Of a stretch of 55,233 bases of DNA, positions 27,737 through 34,529 are shown in pieces. Under the pieces are notes generated by a model. The model was given only the letters and a program-made list of their open reading frames with translations. It made no database searches and was not told where the DNA came from. Each line of letters begins with the position of its first letter. Within the stretch, counting starts at the first letter, position 1. The position numbers and the translations under genes were made by a program. Source of the stretch: Hymenobacter coccineus (GTDB lineage Bacteria; Bacteroidota; Bacteroidia; Cytophagales; Hymenobacteraceae); the NCBI RefSeq assembly GCF_001816125.1, contig NZ_MDZA01000077.1:1-55233 (forward strand), in the 5' to 3' direction.

Positions 27737-28372
27737 TCAACCTAAATACGCGCCCGCCGCCGGCCCTTGGGCGAACAGCAAATCCAGGACGCTCAACCCG
27801 GGCTCAAAACCTGGGCCAAACACCTGTGGATAGGGCCGAACCACACTCAAAGCTGCCGGACTGTCAGGCCCGGGGCCCCCAGCCTTTGGGCTGAGCCAGT
27901 CGCGCCGGTCGAGGCAGCCCGGAGCCCCCGGGTGGCCGGGAACGCGGTAATTGGTGGTGAGTGTAACGGGTAACGTGAGGCGGAAGCAGCGCAGTTCCAG
28001 GCGTAAGAAGGCCAGGTTTAGCTCAAAAAGCCCAGTGGGCTTAGTGCGGTAGATGTCGTGCAGGTAGTCGGCGTAGTACTCGAAATACGGGCTATTGCCG
28101 TAGGCGGTTTGCAAGGTGCGCCAGTGGCGGTGCACCCAGTTTTGGCGGTAATCGATGTCAATATCGGACGTTTTGACTTTTTCGGCGCGGTTGCCGTCCA
28201 CCACCGGCACCGTAAGGGCCTGCACGCCCTGCGCCGTGCGGATGAGGCAGCGGTTGCGGTAGGTTTGCTTGCGGTAGTTTTCCTGGGCTTCCAGCACCAA
28301 GCCATCGGCCTGGAGCAGGGCCGCAAAAAACGCCGCTGGTGGGTGATAGGGCAGTTCAGAAAGGATGAGCAT
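27737..28372 (-). CDS. WbqC family protein
   Basis: A 211-residue protein of the WbqC family, found in Bacteroidota and in some O-antigen clusters. Typical features are SELPYHPPAAFFAALLQADG at the start, the conserved ENYRKQTYRNRC, the YRQNWVHRHWRTLQTAYGNSPYFEYYAD block, and SVLDLLFAQGPAA near the C-terminus. The family may act in glycan or aminoacyl-linked modification, but the reaction is not well established. There is no signal peptide. It stands alone here; many Bacteroidota carry it next to signal peptidase genes, which are not in this window. Confidence 0.88.
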   Translation of the reverse strand: MLILSELPYHPPAAFFAALLQADGLVLEAQENYRKQTYRNRCLIRTAQGVQALTVPVVDGNRAEKVKTSDIDIDYRQNWVHRHWRTLQTAYGNSPYFEYYADYLHDIYRTKPTGLFELNLAFLRLELRCFRLTLPVTLTTNYRVPGHPGAPGCLDRRDWLSPKAGGPGPDSPAALSVVRPYPQVFGPGFEPGLSVLDLLFAQGPAAGAYLG

Positions 28373-28377
28373 TTATC

Positions 28378-28505
28378 GGAGAATAATTATCAGTGAGCAA
28401 TTATCAATGAGTAACGAGTAATTGCTGGTGGTCAATTTGCAGATAAAAGTTACAGGTGTCCGCTGCAAACTGTTCATTGCCCATTCATAACTGCCCATTA
28501 AGCAC
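28378..28505. repeat. AT-rich stretch of short nested inverted repeats
   Basis: Contains GCAATTA (28397) mirrored by TAATTGC (28419), and TTTGCAG (28436) mirrored by CTGCAAA (28463), plus repeated GAGTAA/CAATTAT and CCCATT motifs. It separates the divergent wbqC and the exported-protein gene, and contrasts in composition with the GC-rich flanks. Confidence 0.5.
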
Positions 28506-28509
28506 CGCT

Positions 28510-28517
28510 TATTTTTG
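28510..28517 (+). promoter_or_regulatory. Candidate -7 box abutting the start codon at 28522
   Basis: TATTTTTG matches TAnnTTTG exactly and ends 4 bases before the ATG, which implies a leaderless or nearly leaderless mRNA. No well-spaced -33 TTG is seen. Confidence 0.45.
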
Positions 28518-28521
28518 CACC

Positions 28522-29382
28522 ATGCGTTTCCTCCTAATTTTATGGGCCTGCCTCGCCCAGGCGCTGGCTGCCCAGGCCGGCCCGCCGCGCCTGCTGCTCG
28601 ACGTGGCCCGCTTCCGCAACCTGAACCAAGTGGAAAAAGGCGCCGAAGTGGAGCTGTACGTCACGGTGCCCACCCAGTCGCTCACCTACCGGCAGCGGGC
28701 CCCGCGGGCGTTCCAGTCGGCGGCCACCGTCACCCTCGAAATCCTCAAGGCCGACGGCAAGCCGGCTTACAAGGAAACGGTTATTCTGAAGCCGCCGGTC
28801 ATCAACGACACCACGCTGGCCCTGAAAAACCCAGTTAGCTTCCTCAAGCGCATTCCGCTGCCCGACGGCCGCTACACGCTGCGCGGCACCGTGCGCGACC
28901 AGTACCGCGCCGGCAACGGCGAGGCCATGGTGGAGCGCCCGCTGGTGCTGGAAACCCCCACGGGGCCCACCCTGAGCGACGTGCTGCTGCTGGCCCGCCC
29001 CGCCGTGAAAAGCAACGGCGACGACACTTTCCTGCGCGGCGGCTACCTGCTAACCAGGGCCCCCAGCGGCTTTTTTGGCCGCGGGGCTGATAACCTATAC
29101 TTCTACACCGAGTTGCAAGGGGCCCCCGCCGGCCAGCCCCTGCGCCTGCACTACCACTTATCAGCCCCCGACGGCACGGCTGCCGATGCTGACGCGCCCC
29201 TCACGCCCCAGGCCGGGCGTCCCACCACCATCGTCGGGCAGCTGCCGTTTGGGCCCCTGCCCGAGGGCGAGTTCACGCTGCTTGTGGACGTGTACAGCGG
29301 TAAAAAGCTGCTCACCAGCCACCGCGCCACCGGTAACCGCAGCACCACCGAGTACGCCCCCGCCGGGGCCGCGTCGCGTTGA
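28522..29382 (+). CDS. Exported protein with GWxTD-like N-terminal pattern
   Basis: A 286-residue secreted or periplasmic protein with signal peptide MRFLLILWACLAQALAAQA. The mature part is rich in beta-strands and resembles the first half of Bacteroidota GWxTD proteins: LLLDVARFRNLNQVEKGAEVELYVTVP, read in parts, followed by LTYRQRAPRAFQSAATVTLEILKADGK. It repeats a similar two-sheet pattern in its second half (DVLLLARPAVKSNGDDTF, YFYTELQGAPAGQPLRLHYHLS). The GWxTD motif itself is absent. Its stop overlaps the TTG start of the acyltransferase gene (TTGA), so the two are translationally coupled. Function unknown; the link to lipid A or outer-membrane assembly rests only on this coupling. Confidence 0.75.
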   Translation: MRFLLILWACLAQALAAQAGPPRLLLDVARFRNLNQVEKGAEVELYVTVPTQSLTYRQRAPRAFQSAATVTLEILKADGKPAYKETVILKPPVINDTTLALKNPVSFLKRIPLPDGRYTLRGTVRDQYRAGNGEAMVERPLVLETPTGPTLSDVLLLARPAVKSNGDDTFLRGGYLLTRAPSGFFGRGADNLYFYTELQGAPAGQPLRLHYHLSAPDGTAADADAPLTPQAGRPTTIVGQLPFGPLPEGEFTLLVDVYSGKKLLTSHRATGNRSTTEYAPAGAASR

Positions 29383-30280
29383 GCGCACCCCAGGGCCGGC
29401 CCTACCCGTGGTACTACGCGCCGCTAAACTGGCTGCTGCTGGGCTTGGCCCACCTGCCGCTGGGGGCCCTGTACGTGGTAGCCGACGGTCTATATTATCT
29501 GCTGGCTTACGGGCTGCGCTACCGCAGCCGGGTGGTGCAGGAAAATCTGCGCAACTCCTTCCCCAATGAAAGCGAGGCCGAAATCCAGCGCATCACCCAG
29601 GGTTTCTACCGCCATTTCACGCAGCTCATCGTCGAAATTCTGAAGCTGGCGGTCATTAGGCCGGCCGAGCTGGCGCGCCGGGCCACTTGGGTGAACCCCG
29701 AGCTGATGGCCGGGGCCCTGGCGCGGCAGCGGCCTGTCATCACGCTGGGCTCGCACATGGGCAACTGGGAGTGGATTTTGGGCAGTGGGGCCCTGGCGCT
29801 GCCCGGCGTGATGGCCGGCGTGTACAAGCCCTTCAAAAACCCGTTTGTGGAAGCCTTTATGCGGCGGGTGCGCACCGCACCGGGGCCGAGGCCGTGCCCA
29901 TGCTGGGCACCCTGCGCTACCTGGTGCAGCACCGCCGCGGCGGCCGCAACATCAGCCTGCTCACCGACCAGGCCGCGGGCCCCGAAGACCGGCCCTACTG
30001 GACCAATTTCCTGCACCAGGACACCGGCTTTTACAGCAGCGCCGAGCGGCTGGCGGCGCAGTTCGATTGCGCCGTGCTGTACGTGGGCATCCGCCGGCTG
30101 CGGCGCGGCTACTACGAAATCAAGTTTACAGAAATGCCCTCGGGGCCCGCCGTAGCAGCGGCTCCCAAGGGCACATTTCCCATCACCGAGGCCTTTGCCC
30201 GGCAGCTGGAGTTGGATATTCAGGCTTCGCCCGAGCAGTACCTCTGGACGCACCGCCGCTGGAAGCACAAAAGGCAATGA
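29379..30280 (+). pseudogene. LpxL/HtrB-type lipid acyltransferase, broken by a 5-bp duplication
   Basis: A membrane acyltransferase of the lipid A secondary acyl (LpxL/MsbB) family. It has an N-terminal hydrophobic anchor (LNWLLLGLAHLPLGALYVVADGLYYLL, in parts), the catalytic HX4E box in GSHMGNWEW, and the later block SLLTDQAAGPEDRPYW. It starts at TTG 29379, overlapping the previous stop by 4 bases. The frame breaks at 29872-29881, where GCACC is present twice in tandem. Removing one copy gives VRTGAEAVPMLG and a continuous 298-residue protein ending KHKRQ. Because the change is a clean 5-base tandem duplication, replication slippage is more likely than a base-calling error. As it stands, the product would be cut short at about residue 258 with an altered second part. 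Confidence 0.85.
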
Positions 30281-30291
30281 GTGAAGGAGAG

Positions 30292-30497
30292 AATTGTGAA
30301 AGAGTGAGTTGGTTAAGAATGATGGGAACTCAAAACAGAACGTCATGCTGAGCGCAGCCGAAGCATCTCTCCCGCGCAAGTAATTATTTACTGCTGCGGG
30401 AGAGATGCTTCGGCTGCGCTCAGCATGACGTTCTAATAACTTCTGGATGAATGCCAATAGCATCATTCACTCATTCACAACTCACTCCTTCACAATT
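30292..30497. repeat. Outer arms of a nested palindrome around the TCATGCTGAGC repeat
   Basis: AATTGTGAAAGAGTGAGTTG at 30292-30311 is mirrored at 30478-30497 with one mismatch. Between them lies the larger 39-base-arm palindrome (30337-30434). The right arm reaches the stop codon of the tsaC-like gene. The whole gap between the two convergent genes is therefore foldable. Confidence 0.65.
30337..30434. repeat. TCATGCTGAGCGCAGCCGAA palindromic repeat, copy 1
   Basis: Two perfect 39-base arms beginning AGAACGTCATGCTGAGC surround a 20-base AT-rich loop (30376-30395). Related copies are at 37688-37782 and 45017-45115. This is the REP-like family common in Cytophagales genomes, to my knowledge of the group. 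A transcript in either direction would form a very stable hairpin. Confidence 0.9.
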
Positions 30498-31128
30498 ACA
30501 AATACTGCTCGATGTCGCCGGCGCCCTGGCGGATCAATTCGAAGTCGTCGTTGGTGCAGTCAATGATGGTGCTGGGTACATTGCCGCCGAAGCCGCCGTC
30601 GATAACCAGGTCCACTAGGCCCCGGTATTTTTCAAAAATCAGGTCCGGGTCGGTCACGTATTCTTCGAGCGTGTTCTCATCGCTGCGCACCGAAGTGCTC
30701 ACGATGGGGTTGCCCAGCTCCCGCACCAGGCTCAGGATAATCTGGTTGTCGGGCACGCGGATGCCTACCGTTTTGCGCTTCACGCCGCCGTGGCGCGGGG
30801 CGCTGGCGCTGGCCTCAAAGAGAAACGTGAAGGGCCCCGGCAGGGCTTTCTTAATAACCTTATAAGTAGTGGTGCTGATGCCGTGGGCATAGTCGCTGAT
30901 GTGCGACAAATCTTGGCAGATGAAGCTCAGATTAGCTTTTTCGGGGTTCAGGCCTTTGATGCGGCACACCTTCTCCACCGCCTTGGCATTGGTCACGTCG
31001 CAGCCGATGCCGTACACCGTGTCGGTGGGGTAAATGATGACGCCGCCCTTGCGGAGAACGTCCACCGCCTGCTGAATGCGGTTGAGGGGCGGATTGTCGG
31101 GGTGGATGCGAAGGAGCGTGGCAGCCAT
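30496..31128 (-). CDS. L-threonylcarbamoyladenylate synthase (TsaC/Sua5/YrdC family)
   Basis: A 210-residue cytoplasmic enzyme that makes threonylcarbamoyl-AMP from threonine, bicarbonate and ATP, for the t6A37 modification of tRNAs reading ANN codons. The YrdC fold is clear: GGVIIYPTDTVYGIGCDVTN near residue 35, RIKGLNPEKANLSFICQDL, LPGPFTFLFEAS, KRKTVGIRVPDNQII and GNPIVSTSVR. It is short, without the C-terminal Sua5 domain, closer to YciO/TsaC. The start at 31128 is the first ATG before the conserved LRIHPDNPP. It is divergent from mltG. Confidence 0.9.
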   Translation of the reverse strand: MAATLLRIHPDNPPLNRIQQAVDVLRKGGVIIYPTDTVYGIGCDVTNAKAVEKVCRIKGLNPEKANLSFICQDLSHISDYAHGISTTTYKVIKKALPGPFTFLFEASASAPRHGGVKRKTVGIRVPDNQIILSLVRELGNPIVSTSVRSDENTLEEYVTDPDLIFEKYRGLVDLVIDGGFGGNVPSTIIDCTNDDFELIRQGAGDIEQYL

Positions 31129-31271
31129 ATGGTTAGGAGTGGTAAGTAGGGGAGGGGCGGACCGCGAGGGCCTAAAACGAGCGGAAAAGTAAGCAACAAC
31201 TACGTTTCATCCCCGCATAAAATTCCGGCCCGGGGCCCCAACGCCCGCCGGGGCCCCGGCGGACGGGTGCG

Positions 31272-31279
31272 TACTTTTG
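31272..31279 (+). promoter_or_regulatory. Candidate -7 box for mltG
   Basis: TACTTTTG matches TAnnTTTG, 32 bases before the chosen ATG at 31312. The upstream 20 bases are GGGGCCCC-rich and offer no TTG. Confidence 0.45.
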
Positions 31280-31311
31280 GGATTGCACTTTCGCTGACCC
31301 CCGTTTCTTCC

Positions 31312-32379
31312 ATGCCCGAACCTGCCAAACTGTCAAGCGTTGAGCGCCGCGACCTCTCGGTGCGCCGCCGCAACCGCAACGCCGCCATTGTCTCCATCCT
31401 GGGCCTAACCCTGGTGTGCTTTTCGTACTATTTCTACCAGATTTTTTTCACGGCCAACATCGAAACCAAGGGCAAGCCCACCTACGTGCTCGTGCACCGG
31501 GGCGAGGATTGGAAGGCCGTGCTCGACTCGATAGACCACGCCGACGTGGTGGTGGACCGGCTCTCCATGCACTTCGTGGCCAAGCTGATGAAGTACAACC
31601 GCCCCGGGGCCGTGAAGCCCGGCCGCTACGAGCTGAAGGACGGCTACACCAACCGCCAGCTCATCGGCGTGCTGCGGGCCGGCATTCAGTCGCCGCTCAA
31701 GCTCACGTTTGCCAACGTGCGCCTGCGCCAGGAACTGGCCGCCAAGCTGGCCCGCCAGATTGACGCCCGCCCCGCCCACATCGACTCACTGCTGGCCAGC
31801 CCGGCCTATACCCGCAGCCTGGGCTTCGATACCACCACGGTGCTCACCATGTTCATTCCCAACACGTACCAGATTTATTGGAACACGTCGGCCGAGAACC
31901 TGATGCAGCGCATGAAGAAGGAATACGAGAAGTTCTGGACGCCCGCCCGCGACGCGGCCCGCGAGAAGGAGCACCTCAGCCGGGCCCAGGTGAGCACCCT
32001 GGCCAGCATTGTGGAAGCCGAGCAGCAGCAGCACGCCCACGAACGCCCCCGCATCGCAGCCGTGTACCTCAACCGCCTCCGCAAGGGCATGAAGCTGCAA
32101 GCCGACCCCACCGTGGTGTACGCCAACCGCGACTTCACCATCAAGCGCGTGCTGAACGTGCACCTGCAAAAAGACTCGCCCTACAACACCTATAAGTACG
32201 CCGGCCTGCCCCCGGGGCCCATCGACCTGCCCAGCATCGCCAGCATCGACGCCGTGCTGCACCCCGAGGACAACGACTACCTCTACTTCTGCGCCAAGGA
32301 GGATTTCAGCGGCTACCACGCCTTTGCCACCAACGAGCGCGACCACATCCTAAACGCCCGTCGCTACCAAGCGCCCTGA
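31312..32379 (+). CDS. mltG: Endolytic peptidoglycan transglycosylase MltG
   Basis: A 355-residue inner-membrane enzyme that cuts nascent glycan strands and sets their length, releasing anhydro-muropeptide ends. A short cytoplasmic basic segment (RRDLSVRRRNRN) is followed by one membrane helix (residues 26-46, IVSILGLTLVCFSYYFYQIFF). A LysM-like region comes next (KPTYVLVHRGEDWKAVLDSI, GRYELKDGYTNRQLIGVL), then the YceG catalytic domain with the active glutamate in ASIVEAEQ, LQADPTVVYA, SPYNTYKYAGLPPGPI and DYLYFCAKEDFSGYHAFA. The start at 31312 was preferred over 31267 because the upstream codons overlap the promoter box. Complete. Confidence 0.93.
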   Translation: MPEPAKLSSVERRDLSVRRRNRNAAIVSILGLTLVCFSYYFYQIFFTANIETKGKPTYVLVHRGEDWKAVLDSIDHADVVVDRLSMHFVAKLMKYNRPGAVKPGRYELKDGYTNRQLIGVLRAGIQSPLKLTFANVRLRQELAAKLARQIDARPAHIDSLLASPAYTRSLGFDTTTVLTMFIPNTYQIYWNTSAENLMQRMKKEYEKFWTPARDAAREKEHLSRAQVSTLASIVEAEQQQHAHERPRIAAVYLNRLRKGMKLQADPTVVYANRDFTIKRVLNVHLQKDSPYNTYKYAGLPPGPIDLPSIASIDAVLHPEDNDYLYFCAKEDFSGYHAFATNERDHILNARRYQAP

Positions 32380-32404
32380 ACCGGGCGGGGATTAAGTAAT
32401 AGAA

Positions 32405-32503
32405 TAGCTTTTAGCTGTCAGCCATTAGCTGTCAGCCATTAGCTGTTAGCTTCGGGTTAGTCTAAAAAAAAGCTAACAGCTAATGGCTGACAGCTAAAAG
32501 CTA
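32405..32503. repeat. Inverted repeat with a 14-base tandem duplication in one arm
   Basis: The 34-base arm TAGCTTTTAGCTGTCAGCC...GTTAGCTT is exactly mirrored at 32470-32503. The left arm carries AGCTGTCAGCCATT twice in tandem, so one unit would bulge out of the hairpin. It ends 5 bases before the thioesterase ATG and could act as a terminator for mltG and as a block or attenuator for the next gene. Confidence 0.8.
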
Positions 32504-32508
32504 AAAAA

Positions 32509-32997
32509 ATGTACTCCTCTGACATCCAAATCCGCGTGCGCTACGCCGAGACTGACCAAATGGGCTACGTGTACCACGGCAACTACGCGGCGTTTTTTGA
32601 AGTAGCGCGCACCGAGGCGTTTCGGCAATTGGGCATTCGCTACAAGGACCTGGAGGCCGACGGCGTGGGCATGCCGGTGGGCGAACTGCGCACGCGCTTC
32701 CGCCGCCCGGCCCGCTACGACGACCTGCTCACCATCCGGTTGCTGCTGAAGCAGCCCGCCGAGGGTTCGCGGGTGCTGTTCGAGTACGAGATTTACAACG
32801 AGGCCCGCGAGCTGCTCACCGAGGGCCACACCCTGATGGTGTTCGTGAGCACCGCCACCGGGCGGCCGGTGCCGGTACCGGCCAATATTGCCGACAAGTT
32901 GGCGCCGTATTTTAGCGACGACGAAACGGCGGGGCCCCTCGGCGGTGTTCAGCCCGTGCCGACGGACGCGCCCGCGCCGGCCGCCTTCGGCAAGTAA
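32509..32997 (+). CDS. Acyl-CoA thioesterase, 4HBT (YbgC/FadM-like) family
   Basis: A 162-residue hot-dog-fold hydrolase that splits acyl-CoA thioesters in the cytoplasm. The N-terminal signature VRYAETDQMGYVYHGNYAAFFEVARTEAFR (in parts) contains the active Asp and the His/Asn loop. GMPVGELRTRFRRPARYDDLL and the closing strand EGHTLMVFVSTATGRP follow. The last 40 residues are Pro/Ala-rich and likely disordered. Substrate is unknown; related enzymes prefer short or medium acyl chains. It starts directly behind an inverted repeat and is 12 bases from the BrkB-like gene, so the two probably share a transcript. Confidence 0.92.
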   Translation: MYSSDIQIRVRYAETDQMGYVYHGNYAAFFEVARTEAFRQLGIRYKDLEADGVGMPVGELRTRFRRPARYDDLLTIRLLLKQPAEGSRVLFEYEIYNEARELLTEGHTLMVFVSTATGRPVPVPANIADKLAPYFSDDETAGPLGGVQPVPTDAPAPAAFGK

Positions 32998-33009
32998 ACC
33001 CTTCTATCT

Positions 33010-33987
33010 ATGCACTCGCCCGTCCTCCGCCGCCGCGCCCGCCTGCCCGACCTGCGCCAGCAGCGCTCGTACCGGCGCGTCATCGTGGGGCTGAAGCGGT
33101 TCCAACTGTTTGGCGGCCAGGCTTCGCTGTACGACGTGCTGGACCGCGTGCTGCTGGAACTGCGCCTCGACAGCCTGGAAAAGCGCGCCGCCTACATGGC
33201 CTTCAACCTCACGGTGGCCCTATTTCCGACCATTATTTTCCTGTTCACGCTCATCCCGTACATCCCGGTGCCGAACCTGAACGTGGACATTTTGCAGTTC
33301 CTGGGCGACTTCATGCCACCCGAGCTGTACGCCGCCACGGCTTCCACCATAGAGGACATCGTGAACATTCCGCACGGGGGCCTGCTCTCGTTCGGGTTTG
33401 GTACGGCCCTGGTGCTCAGCTCCAACGGCGTGATGGCCCTGCTCGACGCCTTCGAAAAAAAGTACCCCAACTTCAAGCACCGCAGCTACATCCGCAAGCG
33501 CCTCATTGCCACGGCGCTGACGTTCGTGTTGTCGCTCATTCTGGTGCTGGCCATTGCCGGCATTTTCTTCGGTACCTACCTCATCGATGGGCTGGTGTTC
33601 TACGAGATTGTGCCCGAGCGTTACACCGACCTTGTGCTGACGGCGGTGCGGTTTGGCTCGCTGCTGGGGCTGTTCCTGAGCACGACCTGCGTGATTTATT
33701 ACTTCGTGCCGCCCGTGCACGATAAATGGCCGCTGCTCTCGGCCGGCGCCATCGTGGCCACGTTGCTCATCTTCTTGGTGTCGTTCCTGTTCACGCTTTA
33801 CGTCCGCATTTTCGATTCTTACAACCACTTCTACGGCTCCATTGGGGCCCTGGTGGGCTTTATGGTGTGGCTCGAATTTGTGTGCATGACGCTCATCATC
33901 GGCTTCGAGGTGAACGTGAGCGTGGACGCGGTGACGGGCCGCATCAAAAAAATAACGGCTAAGGAGCCGTTGAAAATGAACCGCTAA
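33010..33987 (+). CDS. YihY/BrkB family inner-membrane protein
   Basis: A 325-residue integral membrane protein with about six transmembrane helices after a basic N-terminus (LRRRARLPDLRQQRSYRRVI). Characteristic sequence includes RAAYMAFNLTVALFPTIIFLFTLIPYIPVP, GGLLSFGFGTALVLSSNGVMALLDAFEKKYP, the FVPPVHDKWPLLSAGA loop, and NHFYGSIGALVGFMVWLEFVCMTLIIGFEVN (all read in parts). The family was once called ribonuclease BN in error; its real function, possibly transport or export, is unknown. It follows the thioesterase gene closely. The next feature on this strand is a tRNA promoter, so this gene ends the unit. Confidence 0.9.
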   Translation: MHSPVLRRRARLPDLRQQRSYRRVIVGLKRFQLFGGQASLYDVLDRVLLELRLDSLEKRAAYMAFNLTVALFPTIIFLFTLIPYIPVPNLNVDILQFLGDFMPPELYAATASTIEDIVNIPHGGLLSFGFGTALVLSSNGVMALLDAFEKKYPNFKHRSYIRKRLIATALTFVLSLILVLAIAGIFFGTYLIDGLVFYEIVPERYTDLVLTAVRFGSLLGLFLSTTCVIYYFVPPVHDKWPLLSAGAIVATLLIFLVSFLFTLYVRIFDSYNHFYGSIGALVGFMVWLEFVCMTLIIGFEVNVSVDAVTGRIKKITAKEPLKMNR

Positions 33988-34032
33988 GCCCCGCCTGTTG
34001 GGGCCCCGGCGATAAAAAAAGCGTGCGCTTTA

Positions 34033-34062
34033 TTGTTCGGTGCGCCGCGGTTCTTACTTTTG
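34033..34062 (+). promoter_or_regulatory. Bacteroidota-type promoter for the tRNA-Ser genes
   Basis: TTG at 34033-34035, a 19-base spacer, then TACTTTTG at 34055-34062: a full match to the Bacteroidota primary-sigma pattern of TTG, about 19 bases, TAnnTTTG. The tRNA begins 29 bases after the box. This is the best promoter in the window. Confidence 0.75.
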
Positions 34063-34090
34063 CGGTCCCCGAACCACTCGGGGGCCCGAT

Positions 34091-34177
34091 AGAGAGGTGG
34101 CAGAGTGGTCGAATGCGACGGTTTCGAAAACCGTTATACCGGCAACGGTATCGGGGGTTCGAATCCCCCCTTCTCTA
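34091..34177 (+). tRNA. tRNA-Ser, anticodon CGA
   Basis: An 87-base class II tRNA with a long variable arm. The acceptor stem AGAGAGG pairs with CTTCTCT (one G-T pair). The anticodon stem ACGGT/ACCGT holds the loop TTCGAAA, giving CGA (codon UCG). The T-arm GGGGGTTCGAATCCCCC is present. CCA is not encoded. Confidence 0.92.
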
Positions 34178-34178
34178 C

Positions 34179-34216
34179 AAAAGGCTTTTTCTACTTTAGA
34201 AAGAGCCTTTTTTTCT
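34179..34216 (+). terminator. Hairpin with T run between the two tRNA-Ser genes
   Basis: AAAGGCT and AGCCTTT pair around a 17-base AT-rich loop and precede seven T. It may terminate or act as a processing spacer, since no separate promoter is clear for the second tRNA. Confidence 0.55.
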
Positions 34217-34250
34217 TGTCAGCAACCGGCCTTGCAGGCTTTTCTTACCC

Positions 34251-34335
34251 AGAGAAGTGGCAGAGTGGTCGATTGCGGCGGTCTTGAAAACCGCTGACTG
34301 TAACAGGTCCGGGGGTTCGAATCCCTCCTTCTCTG
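34251..34335 (+). tRNA. tRNA-Ser, anticodon TGA
   Basis: An 85-base class II tRNA. The acceptor stem AGAGAAG pairs perfectly with CTTCTCT. The anticodon stem GCGGT/ACCGC holds the loop CTTGAAA, giving TGA (codon UCA). A long variable arm and a T-arm with GGTTCGAATCC are present. It is a paralogue of the preceding tRNA, and CCA is not encoded. Confidence 0.92.
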
Positions 34336-34360
34336 CACCGTCGCTTGCTGGCAGCCTTAC

Positions 34361-34396
34361 TCCCCGTCTCCCTCCCGGAGGCGGGGATTTTTTTTG
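34361..34396 (+). terminator. Terminator after the second tRNA-Ser
   Basis: CCCCGTCTCC pairs with GGAGGCGGGG (one G-T pair) around CTCCC, followed by a T run of eight. Confidence 0.85.
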
Positions 34397-34529
34397 GTAC
34401 TTGCCTTTTGGCTGGGGCCCCGGGCAACGCCAGGCGCATGTTCGTCGTTTGGGTCGTTTATTGTTGAGTTGCTATACTATGTTTGGTTATTATTCCTATT
34501 TCTACCCAGCCCTTACCCCTTAGGTTATC

